This document shows, piece after piece, positions 1 to 7,731 of a DNA stretch of 50,835 nt. Under the pieces are notes generated by a model. The model was given only the letters and a program-made list of their open reading frames with translations, searched no databases and had not been told where the DNA came from. The translations under genes and the position numbers were made by a program. Positions within the stretch are counted from its first letter, which is position 1. Each line of letters starts with the position of its first letter. The stretch spans positions 1-50,835 of the forward strand of contig CAJQPL010000077.1 of the NCBI GenBank assembly GCA_905480215.1, written 5' to 3'. Source of the stretch: an uncultured Woeseiaceae bacterium. Its GTDB lineage: Bacteria > Pseudomonadota > Gammaproteobacteria > Steroidobacterales > Woeseiaceae.

Positions 1-46
1 CTGAAAGCATGTTGCAAAAAAACCACACCTGTTCTATAGCTGAAAA

Positions 47-304
47 ATGCACCCCCCTCCTACAGCTCCAGACCCGCCCCGCTTCGTGCTCGATGCGCAG
101 GGAACGCTAGAAAGCTCATTACTCTCTGGCGAGATCAGCTACTCCACCCCCGTCAGTTTTGAGGGTTTGGGCCTCGGTTACCCGGATAGTGGTGAATGGC
201 TGATCGATGGCGAGGATTCGAATGTGCGTATTGAAATCGATAGTAATGATGACGGCTGCAGTGATGAGACGATCAACACTGCTTGGGCGGAGCTAACTAG
301 CTAA
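47..304 (+). CDS. Short ORF, possible C-terminal remnant of an exported protein
   Basis: The 85-residue product is acidic and has no signal peptide or membrane segment. Its last third (SDGEWLIDGEDS-like stretch, then IEIDSNDDGCSDETI and a terminal TAWAELTS) resembles the end of large secreted or lipoprotein sequences that finish in a calcium-binding-like D-x-D-x-D repeat. An in-frame TGA at 41-43 lies just before the ATG, so within this window the frame is closed upstream. I see no convincing ribosome binding site. It may be the tail of a longer gene broken by a stop or frameshift just outside the window, or a non-coding frame. I do not recognise a function. Confidence 0.35.
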   Translation: MHPPPTAPDPPRFVLDAQGTLESSLLSGEISYSTPVSFEGLGLGYPDSGEWLIDGEDSNVRIEIDSNDDGCSDETINTAWAELTS

Positions 305-308
305 GACG

Positions 309-336
309 TTGTTATTGTGGGGTTTTGCCGTATTAT
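309..336 (+). promoter_or_regulatory. Putative sigma-70-type promoter for the ParA gene
   Basis: TTGTTA at 309-314 and TATTAT at 331-336 are separated by 16 bases, in the 80-base gap ahead of the ParA start at 385. The match is by eye and unsupported by other evidence. Confidence 0.3.
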
Positions 337-384
337 GAGTACAGCTGCAACAATGTTGGATCTATTCCGAGCGAGATTTGAACG

Positions 385-1155
385 ATGCTAATGGCGCCAC
401 AAGAGAGCAATCTGAATAAGGTCGTCATCCTCAATCCCAAAGGGGGCTGCGGAAAGTCGACCGTCGCGACCAATCTTGCCGCGTACTATGCAAAACGCGG
501 CACAGTTGCCGCCATCATGGACTACGATCTGCAAGGATCGAGCATGGCCTGGCTGGAGCGTCGCGGAGCCGAGCGTCCGCCTATACACGGCATCGCTGCC
601 TATAAGAAATCCATGCAAGCGACGCGCAGCTGGCAACTCAGAGTTCCGAGTGAAACTGAAACTCTGCTGATCGATTCGCCTGCCAGCATCGATCATGATG
701 ATTTGCGCGAATTGACTAGAGACTCCACCAGCATCCTGGTTCCAGTGTTGCCCTCACCTATCGATATCCACGCCGCCTCGCGTTGCATTGCAGACCTGTT
801 GCTGGTTGCAAAAGTAGACAGGCGCGATCGCAAGCTTGCTGTAATAGCGAACAGAACCCGAAAAAATACCAAGAGTCTTAACAAGCTGATGCGCTTTCTG
901 GATTCATTGGGGATACCCATTATTGCGGTGCTCCGCGATACACAAAATTTCGTGCGCGCGGCGGAGCTAGGCATTGGCGTTTGTGAGATGCCGCCATCGC
1001 GAGTCAAAGCTGACGTCGAACAAATCGAGAAAATTGCCAATTGGTTGGATGCCTGGCCAGAACGTCGGCTAGAGTCGACCGCGGCGACGGCGATTAACAA
1101 GCGACCCTCACTTGCACAATCTATTCTACGCCGCGTTCAATCTGGCTCCTCTTGA
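385..1155 (+). CDS. Orphan ParA/MinD-family ATPase
   Basis: A 256-residue P-loop ATPase of the ParA type. The deviant Walker A motif KGGCGKST is near residue 18, with the signature lysine of the family. The Walker A' region reads MDYDLQGSS where plasmid and chromosomal ParA usually have DxDPQGS. A Walker B-like LLIDSPAS follows near residue 93. ParA proteins use ATP-driven dimerisation and non-specific DNA binding to position plasmids, chromosomes or protein cargo. No parB-like gene or parS-like site accompanies it here, so this is an orphan whose cargo may be a protein complex. The start could also be the ATG two codons downstream (391). Its 3' end overlaps the convergent dehydratase gene by 19 bases. 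Confidence 0.85.
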   Translation: MLMAPQESNLNKVVILNPKGGCGKSTVATNLAAYYAKRGTVAAIMDYDLQGSSMAWLERRGAERPPIHGIAAYKKSMQATRSWQLRVPSETETLLIDSPASIDHDDLRELTRDSTSILVPVLPSPIDIHAASRCIADLLLVAKVDRRDRKLAVIANRTRKNTKSLNKLMRFLDSLGIPIIAVLRDTQNFVRAAELGIGVCEMPPSRVKADVEQIEKIANWLDAWPERRLESTAATAINKRPSLAQSILRRVQSGSS

Positions 1156-2111
1156 ATCTCGGCGAATAGGTCAACGTCAATATTGCCACCGCTGAGCACT
1201 ATCGCTGTGGTCTTGCCGACCACATCCAGTTTGCCTGATAGCAAAGCTGCCAAAGCGACTGCCCCACCCGGTTCGACAACGAGCTTCAGACTCCTAAACG
1301 CGAATCGCATCGCCGAGCGAACTTCAGCGTCGCTCACCACCAATACCTCACGCACCAGTTTCTGAAGAATCGGAAACGTCAGCTCGCCGGGCATGGGCGA
1401 TTGCAATGCGTCGCAAATCGAGCGCGCCGAATCATCGATACGCAGGCGCTTGCCCGCAGCGAACGAACGCGCGGTGTTGTTGAAATCCACAGGCTCGACG
1501 GCAATGACATCGGCGCCTGGTAAGCGAGATTTCAAAGCTATAGCGCATCCAGATGACAGACCACCGCCGCCGCAGGGGATCAAAATCAATTCCGGCGCTA
1601 ATCCCATTTGCAATGCGTCGTCAGCAATCTCAAGGCCAATACTGCCTTGCCCGGCAATTATTTGATCATGATCGTAGGATGGTACCAACGCCGCTCCCCG
1701 CTGCGCAGCAATCTCTCGGGCAATTGCCTCACGATCACCGTTGTAGCGATCATAGGTAATGACTTCGCCACCCAGCCGTCGCGTATTATTGAGCTTGGCC
1801 TTAGGCGCGTCTTGCGGCATAACAATTGTCGTGCGGATACCCAACATCGCACCGGCGGCGGCCACACCCTGCGCATGATTGCCTGATGACCAGGCGACAA
1901 CACCATTGCTCGCCTGCTCCGTCGTTAGTTGGCTAAGTCGATTGTAGGCACCTCGGATTTTGAATGAGCCTGTAACCTGCAGGCATTCAGGCTTGATCAG
2001 GACCGTGCCTCCCAACGCCTCATTCAACTCAACATTCTGTATTAGCGGCGTCCGCAAACTTACGCCCTGAAGTCGCGCGGCCGCGGCCTCAATATCACCG
2101 ACGCCAATCAC
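1137..2111 (-). CDS. PLP-dependent threonine/serine dehydratase (short, no ACT domain)
   Basis: A 324-residue fold-type II PLP enzyme. The PLP-lysine motif SFKIRGA is near residue 48, the phosphate-binding glycine loop GGGGLSSG near 183, and the C-terminal SGGNIDVDLF matches the family. It would deaminate threonine or serine to the 2-oxo acid and ammonia in the cytoplasm. Related hydroxyaspartate dehydratases and serine racemases share these motifs, so substrate is uncertain. It lacks the C-terminal regulatory domain of biosynthetic IlvA, which fits a catabolic TdcB-like role. The start is GTG, directly abutting the stop codon of the upstream pterin dehydratase gene with no gap, suggesting translational coupling. 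Confidence 0.85.
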   Translation of the reverse strand: MIGVGDIEAAAARLQGVSLRTPLIQNVELNEALGGTVLIKPECLQVTGSFKIRGAYNRLSQLTTEQASNGVVAWSSGNHAQGVAAAGAMLGIRTTIVMPQDAPKAKLNNTRRLGGEVITYDRYNGDREAIAREIAAQRGAALVPSYDHDQIIAGQGSIGLEIADDALQMGLAPELILIPCGGGGLSSGCAIALKSRLPGADVIAVEPVDFNNTARSFAAGKRLRIDDSARSICDALQSPMPGELTFPILQKLVREVLVVSDAEVRSAMRFAFRSLKLVVEPGGAVALAALLSGKLDVVGKTTAIVLSGGNIDVDLFAEIQEEPD

Positions 2112-2456
2112 CTAGATGGCGGTCGGAATACGATCAATTTTTGCTGCGCATATGAAATCATTGTCAGACAGACCGTCAATGGCATGCGTTGTGTAGCTAA
2201 CGCGACATGAACCGTAACTGATCGTCAAGATGGGATGATGACCTTCAGCGATAGCGATCCAGGCGACCGCATTAGCAAAGCCCAGAGTGCGGCTATACGC
2301 GGCAAACTCGAAAGCTCGTGATATCTCGAGTCCGTCCTCGCTTAGATGCCAGTCTTCGTGCAGCGCCTTCATCAGGGCGAGGCTCTGCTCGCTCGTCAGT
2401 GGCTCCACACCACCTTCGCATGGCTTGCAGCGGCGTAGAGCAAGATCTTCAGACAT
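2112..2456 (-). CDS. phhB: 4a-hydroxytetrahydrobiopterin dehydratase (PCD/DCoH family)
   Basis: A 114-residue protein of usual family length. The motif E-G-H-H-P followed by a spaced Y, V and T-T-H, then G-L-S-x-x-D-F (residues about 70-100), is the active-site signature of pterin-4a-carbinolamine dehydratases. The enzyme dehydrates 4a-hydroxytetrahydrobiopterin, normally to recycle the cofactor of phenylalanine hydroxylase. No phhA lies in this window. Members without a hydroxylase partner have been linked to molybdopterin metabolism, which would be an alternative here. It is the first gene of a two-gene unit with the downstream dehydratase. Confidence 0.9.
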   Translation of the reverse strand: MSEDLALRRCKPCEGGVEPLTSEQSLALMKALHEDWHLSEDGLEISRAFEFAAYSRTLGFANAVAWIAIAEGHHPILTISYGSCRVSYTTHAIDGLSDNDFICAAKIDRIPTAI

Positions 2457-2514
2457 TGTCCATCCCGTTTTCGGTCCAAACTCAACAGTAGCAATCGCCC
2501 TTGCTCACCGCCAC

Positions 2515-2544
2515 AAAAAAAGGCCGACCCATTACAGGCCGGCC
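2515..2544 (-). terminator. Rho-independent terminator downstream of the OmpA-like gene
   Basis: On the minus strand a GC-rich stem GGCCGGC / GTCGGCC (7 pairs, one G-U) with a 9-base loop is followed directly by seven T residues. It lies about 50 bases past the stop of the OmpA-like gene and would end the long kinase/VWA transcript before phhB. Confidence 0.8.
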
Positions 2545-2595
2545 AGGCGGAGACTCGAGATGAGTCGTGGGGAAAGCGAGTCTTTTTAGCCAATC

Positions 2596-3303
2596 TTAGT
2601 TCGGGAGTGCAGCGACCGATTGCGTATCGGAGATGAACAACTTGACGCTAACTCGACGTTCCAGCGCATAACTATCAACGTCTTGATTTTGCGCAATAGC
2701 TTCGCCATGTGCGGAACTGCTGATACGTGTTGGCTGGACGCCTGCACCGATAAACAGATTGCGCACGAATTCAACACGCCTCTCAGATAGAGATTGGTTG
2801 TAAACCGCAGCACCGCGTTCGTCGGCAAAGCCGTCCAGCTGTATCTGTACGTCGGGCATCTTCGCTAGAGTGGCAGCCATTTGCGCTAAGCGATCACCAG
2901 TGGTGTCCGTTAGTGCGAACTCATCAGTACGAAACAGCAAGTCCATATCAATACCAGCCTGCATGAGGTTAATAAGTTCCGGACGCGCAGTATTCTGTAA
3001 GCGCTCGATCTGCATCGAGAGCTCATCATTACCACTCTGCAGCGCAGCAACGCTTTGTTGCGAAGTTTGTAGCGAGTCATCGAGCGCCGCAATTCGCAGC
3101 GATTTCTTGTGCGCAGACTCACCGAGCTTCGCGCCTACAATTGCACCGACAAAAAAGCCCACCGGGCCTCCCGCAAGAGCGCCAACGACGGCACCGCTGC
3201 CAACACCAATATTCTCTTCCCTGGATGCATCCGCGGATGCCGTTTGTGCAAACAGTGCCAGAATTGCAACACTGGTAATAGCGATTGAGATTGTGTAACG
3301 CAT
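2596..3303 (-). CDS. OmpA-family protein with glycine-zipper segment
   Basis: A 235-residue exported protein. Residues 1-25 form a signal peptide ending in QTASADA. Residues about 35-68 are a glycine-zipper segment (GSGAVVGALAGG, then GAIVGAKLGE) of the kind that inserts in or packs against membranes, followed by a short coiled coil. Residues about 115-225 are an OmpA C-terminal domain. The Asp of FADERG and the Arg of LSERRVEFV are in the places expected for binding diaminopimelate in peptidoglycan. There is a good ribosome binding site (GGAGGATAGG) before the ATG. The sequence resembles the OmpA-like protein of the proteobacterial dedicated sortase cluster (PdsO), but no sortase is present. 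It is the last gene of the long minus-strand cluster, 132 bases after the VWA gene, so it could also have its own promoter. Confidence 0.85.
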   Translation of the reverse strand: MRYTISIAITSVAILALFAQTASADASREENIGVGSGAVVGALAGGPVGFFVGAIVGAKLGESAHKKSLRIAALDDSLQTSQQSVAALQSGNDELSMQIERLQNTARPELINLMQAGIDMDLLFRTDEFALTDTTGDRLAQMAATLAKMPDVQIQLDGFADERGAAVYNQSLSERRVEFVRNLFIGAGVQPTRISSSAHGEAIAQNQDVDSYALERRVSVKLFISDTQSVAALPN

Positions 3304-3435
3304 ATTCCTATCCTCCGATAATCATGGCCGTGAGTGGCCGGTTTCAGAGTCCATTACACAGTGGAATAGCGGTGGCGAGAGGCCGCAAAGGTGGAAAGTT
3401 AACGATCAATTATGACGAAAAATGGCAGCCAAACC

Positions 3436-4428
3436 TTAACGCGTGCTGAGGGCCACGAAGGTTCCGCCATTGGTCGCGCATACAGCGCGCATGAAGGTCG
3501 CGAAACTGGCAGCGGTTTGCGGCACGTTGGCGGAACCGAAGCGGCCCGGGAACCCGACACCGTGTATACGAATCAGTCGTTCGCCGTCGGCGTCTTTTGT
3601 ATTCAAGCGACTAATTGTCGCCATTGCCTGGTCGATTGAGCGGCTACCCTGGTAGTCGTCGCCGAAGACATAGATACTGATTTTCTTGTCCGGGGCACGA
3701 AAATCCCGGATCGCCGCTTCAATGCCATTGACCGGGTTACTGTCACTGGTTGCATTCCACGATCGCATTCGCGTCACTATCGCCTGTCGTCGTCCCGGCG
3801 AATCTGGCATCCAGCGCGCTGTGTACTCTCTAAACATGTACACGCCATCATCGTTCATGACCTGTATGCCCTTCACCTTGGGGTAAGCCTCAAGCGTCTC
3901 ACGCAACATCTTTTGCGCCAGCGTCCAACTGGAATCCAGCATGCTGCCAGAGGTATCGATAACAAAGATGATGTACTCGCTGTCGACCGGGATACCGGCA
4001 ACGGCGTCTTGATCGGGTCTGCGATAATAGGGTTGCAGACGTTTTTGTTCTTCCGACAATAGCTGCCTTGCAGCACGCAACTCGCCGACATCGATAGTCT
4101 CGTCTTCGTCCTCCTTGCTAGCATTGTACTGGCCGCGGACTTTGCTCAGGTCACCTTCAAGTTCGCCTAACTCGATTTTAGACGCAGTCGCCTCAACCTT
4201 CACTTCCTTAAGCGTGCGATCCAGGACGGTCGTGGTACCGCGAATTTCAAACAGCTCTTGCTGCAGCAAGGCAATCAACTTCATTAAATCCTGTTCGGCT
4301 TCTTCGACCACCACCGGCTCGTAGATCTTGCTTAGCACCAGGAGCAAGATAATCGCGCCGAAGCCGCAGCAAATGCAGTCCAGAAAGGACAGACTGAATG
4401 CTTGGATATCTCTGCGTCGCCTCGCCAT
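3436..4428 (-). CDS. Membrane-anchored VWA protein 1 with ExbD-like N-terminus
   Basis: A 330-residue protein. A basic start (MARRRR) and the motif SFLDCICCGFGA (residues 14-25) lead into one membrane segment (about 18-35), then a coiled coil (about 42-130) and a VWA domain (about 150-325). The VWA domain carries an intact MIDAS start, DTSGSM, at residues 158-163, and FGDDYQG further on. The F-L-D just before or inside the membrane segment resembles the proton-carrying Asp context of ExbD/TolR (PFID). Topology by the positive-inside rule puts the VWA domain in the periplasm. It begins 11 bases after the neighbouring VWA gene, which has the same architecture. VWA domains bind protein ligands through a divalent metal. 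The stator role is inference from the ExbB/MotA-like gene in the same cluster. Confidence 0.85.
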   Translation of the reverse strand: MARRRRDIQAFSLSFLDCICCGFGAIILLLVLSKIYEPVVVEEAEQDLMKLIALLQQELFEIRGTTTVLDRTLKEVKVEATASKIELGELEGDLSKVRGQYNASKEDEDETIDVGELRAARQLLSEEQKRLQPYYRRPDQDAVAGIPVDSEYIIFVIDTSGSMLDSSWTLAQKMLRETLEAYPKVKGIQVMNDDGVYMFREYTARWMPDSPGRRQAIVTRMRSWNATSDSNPVNGIEAAIRDFRAPDKKISIYVFGDDYQGSRSIDQAMATISRLNTKDADGERLIRIHGVGFPGRFGSANVPQTAASFATFMRAVCATNGGTFVALSTR

Positions 4429-4439
4429 CTCTTCAGCCC

Positions 4440-5537
4440 CTATGGCCAGTCGCGACTAACAGTCATAAAGGAACCCCGCGTTCTTAGCGCCAATGCCCAG
4501 AACGAAACTGAGGCCTGCGAATCACCATTCATCGGATACAGCATGATATTGATGGGAATTCCAGAAGGAATGAGGTCAACGGCGCTAGAGAACAGATTCA
4601 ATCGCTCACCACCACCAATTACCGATTTCGATGAGGTCGGCGCATCCATGGTTGGCATGGAATCCACCAGAATAATGACATTGTCAGGGCGCGGATTCAT
4701 GTCTCTAATGACCTGAAACGCAGCGTGCATATTGGTGCCGTTTTTCGGCACCGTGCGTCGCAGCGTTTGCCTTGCCTCATCAAGCTGATTACCGTCACCC
4801 GCGGTTAGCCACAATCCCTCAGTGCCCTTGATGACCGGCTCAGCCGTATTGTTGAACATGTAAATTTGATACTGGCTGTCGGCTTTGAACTGCGTGGTTA
4901 ACCAATCGACACTCGCCACCACCTGACGCCATTTCCTAGCCAACAACTGCTCTGACTCAGGCAGGGTTTTAAATTCAATGACGTTAATGATCGTTTCACT
5001 CAACATGCTTGCCGATCGATCCACCAGAATCAGTGTTCGATCACCGCCCAGTTTCAGACCCGTCAAATACTGGCGGTCGCCGTCGCCCTTGAATGAACGA
5101 ATTTGCTCACCAAGCGCATCCTGCTCTCTCTTGGCCGCCATCAATCGACGTACCTCCTCTTCAAGCGACTTGATGTCTGAGCGCAATTTCTCGACAGCCT
5201 CAATTTTTGCCAATGTATCTTTGTCGTATTTCGCGAGCTCGGCTTGCAGCTCAGCGATTAAGGCTTTGATAATTGAAATCTGGTCTTTCGCTTCTTCCTC
5301 TTCCGTTTTCAGTTTTTGAATAGACGTCCGAGCCAGCGCCAAATTCTTACGCCCTTCCAGGACCTCGACTTCCAGCTTGTTCGTTTCCGCCTGCAAAGCC
5401 ATCGACTGGTCGGTCGTCAAGTCACTCTGCGAATTAATGATCATGAAGAACAGAATGACCGCGCCGAAACCGCAGCACATGCAGTCGAGGAACGACATGC
5501 TAAAAACATCTCCCGAACGCCGGCGCCTACGAGCCAT
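4440..5537 (-). CDS. Membrane-anchored VWA protein 2 with ExbD-like N-terminus and long coiled coil
   Basis: A 365-residue paralogue of the next gene. It shares the start MARRRRR and the motif SFLDCMCCGFGA (residues 15-26), with an Asp at 18, then a membrane segment to about 35. A long charged coiled coil spans about 45-145. The VWA domain follows (about 160-360) with the MIDAS-type motif DRSAS at 173-177, so the Asp and both Ser ligands are kept although the Gly of DxSGS is replaced by Ala. The first 11 bases overlap the end of the Hsp70-like/FHA gene, which indicates coupled translation. The coiled coil is about as long as the periplasmic linker in stator proteins. Two similar VWA proteins made side by side suggests a heterodimer, since ExbD- and MotB-type subunits work as dimers. 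Confidence 0.85.
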   Translation of the reverse strand: MARRRRRSGDVFSMSFLDCMCCGFGAVILFFMIINSQSDLTTDQSMALQAETNKLEVEVLEGRKNLALARTSIQKLKTEEEEAKDQISIIKALIAELQAELAKYDKDTLAKIEAVEKLRSDIKSLEEEVRRLMAAKREQDALGEQIRSFKGDGDRQYLTGLKLGGDRTLILVDRSASMLSETIINVIEFKTLPESEQLLARKWRQVVASVDWLTTQFKADSQYQIYMFNNTAEPVIKGTEGLWLTAGDGNQLDEARQTLRRTVPKNGTNMHAAFQVIRDMNPRPDNVIILVDSMPTMDAPTSSKSVIGGGERLNLFSSAVDLIPSGIPINIMLYPMNGDSQASVSFWALALRTRGSFMTVSRDWP

Positions 5538-6891
5538 CGGCGTCTTCCACAGAGATCATGCGTAATTCAAAACCTGGTGTTCCTATACGAATCAGGTCGC
5601 CAATTTGCAGGACAGCAGAAGCATCGATTCGATGCCCGTTAAGAAAAGTTCCGTAGCGGCTTTGATCGCTAATCACATACTGGCCATTTTCAGCACTAAG
5701 CACACAATGCCGTCGCGATACGCCCGGCATCTCTTGCTGCAAATCAAGGCAACGCTCGCCTTCTGCCGCCTGTGTTCCAAGCACCAGTGGTTTGCCGCTT
5801 AGCTGAAAGGCCTTGTGCCCGAATAATAGATGCGTTGGCTGCCCACCATTGCCGCCTGCGTCAGCAGCCTCAACAGCAACAGGAGATTGATCCCATGGCA
5901 TGTGACGCGTCAACGTCACACCACCCTTGGCGTCGCCTGGTTTGCAGCGCTTAATGAGCCCGCGCGCCGTCGCGCCGGGTTCCAGCAAGAATACCTCGCC
6001 ACCTACTCGCGTTTTGAGAGTATCCGCTAGGCCCGGCATACGCGCCGCCCGATCAGATAGCTGAATAGCTGGCGTTTCCTCAGCCCGGTACAAGGCACGA
6101 AGACTACTGACGATACTTTGGTAAACAGGTGCCGCGGCAGCGACTAGCTGCAGAGAATCGATCTCTGCCTGATGGCTGACGCCGCGAAACTCGAGCTGCA
6201 ATGGAACGAGCGAAGAACTCGATGCTTGCGCCAACCATTCTGGCATGCTGACTTTCAATGCTTGCTCGGTTTCCGCAGTATGCAGAGGATCGAAGCGCGA
6301 CTGCTGCACGAACACCTCTGCAACAACCTTCAACCAAGTCTCATGTAGCCGCACCAGTCCACAGTCGTCAATAATCTCAGTGCGTTCAACCTGGCTCTGA
6401 CCTTCCTGCATGAGTCGCGTCAGCATGCTGCAATGCAATCCAAGGTCAATGTGAACCGGCACGGCATGTTGATACTGGCGACGTGTCGCAGACACAGCTG
6501 CATCACTCATCGCCACGATTTCAATGCCAAGCTCGGCGGCAATTCCCAGCAGCAGCGCAAGATTCTCATTGCTCATATACGCTGGCACTGCAATAGCCAA
6601 TTGATCGCCCGGTGCCGCCACTTTCTTCCAGATGTGCTCAAGCTGGCTACTCACCAGATCGGCGCTACTCATGTGTTGAAAGCGTTGGTCCGTGAGTGAA
6701 TTGCTACTAAGGGATGACCAGTATCGGTTTTGTATTCTACGCGGCTTCAGGCTAGCGTTCCTAAAGGCCTCTACCCCGGTGACAATGTGATCATCTTCCA
6801 AAAGGGCAAACCCAGGTTCCGAATACAGGATTTTTTCGTCATTGACGACAACAATCCCAGCATCGTTTAGATGTGCGGCCAACAATCCCAT
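5527..6891 (-). CDS. Hsp70-like (ASKHA) domain fused to a C-terminal FHA domain
   Basis: A 454-residue cytoplasmic protein in two parts. Residues 1-320 follow the order of an Hsp70 nucleotide-binding domain: a TGVEAF segment near 38, AIAVPAYMSNEN at 99-110 (compare VPAYFND of DnaK), an EIVAMSDAAVSA segment near 124, IDLGLHCS at 148-155 in the phosphate-2 position, and EPGATARGLI near 304. The N-terminal phosphate-1 glycine/threonine motif (DLGTT in DnaK) is replaced by LNDAGI, and the GGGT of phosphate-2 is lost, so ATP hydrolysis is doubtful. There is no Hsp70 substrate-binding domain. Residues about 357-448 are an FHA domain with SRRHC at 392-396 and GTFLNG at 414-419, which should bind phosphothreonine. 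The kinases encoded upstream are the natural source of that mark. Confidence 0.8.
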   Translation of the reverse strand: MGLLAAHLNDAGIVVVNDEKILYSEPGFALLEDDHIVTGVEAFRNASLKPRRIQNRYWSSLSSNSLTDQRFQHMSSADLVSSQLEHIWKKVAAPGDQLAIAVPAYMSNENLALLLGIAAELGIEIVAMSDAAVSATRRQYQHAVPVHIDLGLHCSMLTRLMQEGQSQVERTEIIDDCGLVRLHETWLKVVAEVFVQQSRFDPLHTAETEQALKVSMPEWLAQASSSSLVPLQLEFRGVSHQAEIDSLQLVAAAAPVYQSIVSSLRALYRAEETPAIQLSDRAARMPGLADTLKTRVGGEVFLLEPGATARGLIKRCKPGDAKGGVTLTRHMPWDQSPVAVEAADAGGNGGQPTHLLFGHKAFQLSGKPLVLGTQAAEGERCLDLQQEMPGVSRRHCVLSAENGQYVISDQSRYGTFLNGHRIDASAVLQIGDLIRIGTPGFELRMISVEDADGS

Positions 6892-6904
6892 GGTCGACTA
6901 AGTC

Positions 6905-7705
6905 CTAATCTGTCTTAAGGTGACGTATAACTTTTTCGTCACAATAGTTTTCAGTATCGAATACCAGACGTTCCTGCGTTAGTTGCAACTGGTGCACCAG
7001 AAACATCAGGAAGATACTAATAAGCAAAGCGATGTAAGTAGAGTTAAAGGCGACACCAAGGCTTTGAGTTACACCCGCAATATCACCCTGCACTGCCTTA
7101 TCCGCTTGCGCCAGCGCTTCACCAATACCGCGTACCGTACCGATAAAGCCGATCGACGGAATAGCCCAGGATATATATCGAATCATCGCCAGTTCCGATT
7201 CGAGACGTTCCGCTTCAGATTCGCAAATCGTATGCGTGCTGCTGGAGACGTCCTGGATGTTTCGTGTCGAACTGAAGCGCCGCAATGCGTTCAATAGTGC
7301 TCTCGGCAATAGCATGTTCTGCCGGTCTTCAGGCAGTGCCTGAACCTGACGCGCGAACTCCCGCGTATCTTCTGGCAGAATTCGCATCCCTTCAGCGACC
7401 GGAACTAGATCGACCTCCAACAAACGGCGTTCACTGTTAATTTGTACGGCTTTGTAACCCATGATCGCCAGCGCCCAGAACATCAGGATAAAACAGGATT
7501 CCTGCTCAAGATCCTTGACCAAAACCCACGGACTACGCACGCGAACGAAATCCGGGTCTTCCTGAGCCTGCATGTTCTGCTGTTCGATAATTTCAGCTGC
7601 AGTCGGCCTGACTACTGAAACGTAGAACGCATGCACGACGATGATCGCAATGATCAATGCAAATAGCTGAAAAACAAACTCAACCGGGATGTCCTTTTTC
7701 TTCAT
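6905..7705 (-). CDS. MotA/TolQ/ExbB-family proton channel protein
   Basis: A 266-residue inner-membrane protein with four predicted membrane segments (about 9-30, 68-87, 176-198 and 217-240). Residues 182-197 (IPSIGFIGTVRGIGEA) match the conserved third-helix motif of ExbB/TolQ (G-x-x-G-T-V-x-G-I), and VTQSLGVAFNSTYIAL (212-227) matches the pore-lining helix with its Thr/Ser residues. Family members form pentamers round a dimer of a single-span Asp-bearing partner and turn proton or sodium flow into rotation. No canonical ExbD, TolR, MotB or ZorB gene is nearby. The two VWA proteins downstream have the right membrane topology and Asp to be the partner. It starts with ATG 26 bases after the small acidic exported protein gene. 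Confidence 0.88.
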   Translation of the reverse strand: MKKKDIPVEFVFQLFALIIAIIVVHAFYVSVVRPTAAEIIEQQNMQAQEDPDFVRVRSPWVLVKDLEQESCFILMFWALAIMGYKAVQINSERRLLEVDLVPVAEGMRILPEDTREFARQVQALPEDRQNMLLPRALLNALRRFSSTRNIQDVSSSTHTICESEAERLESELAMIRYISWAIPSIGFIGTVRGIGEALAQADKAVQGDIAGVTQSLGVAFNSTYIALLISIFLMFLVHQLQLTQERLVFDTENYCDEKVIRHLKTD

Positions 7706-7731
7706 AGTTACAGACTCTCTTGCGATGCGAC

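Noticed and set aside
2596-3303. Proteobacterial dedicated sortase cluster (PdsO-like gene)
   Set aside because: The OmpA-like protein resembles PdsO, but no sortase, response regulator or sorting-signal protein is encoded nearby.
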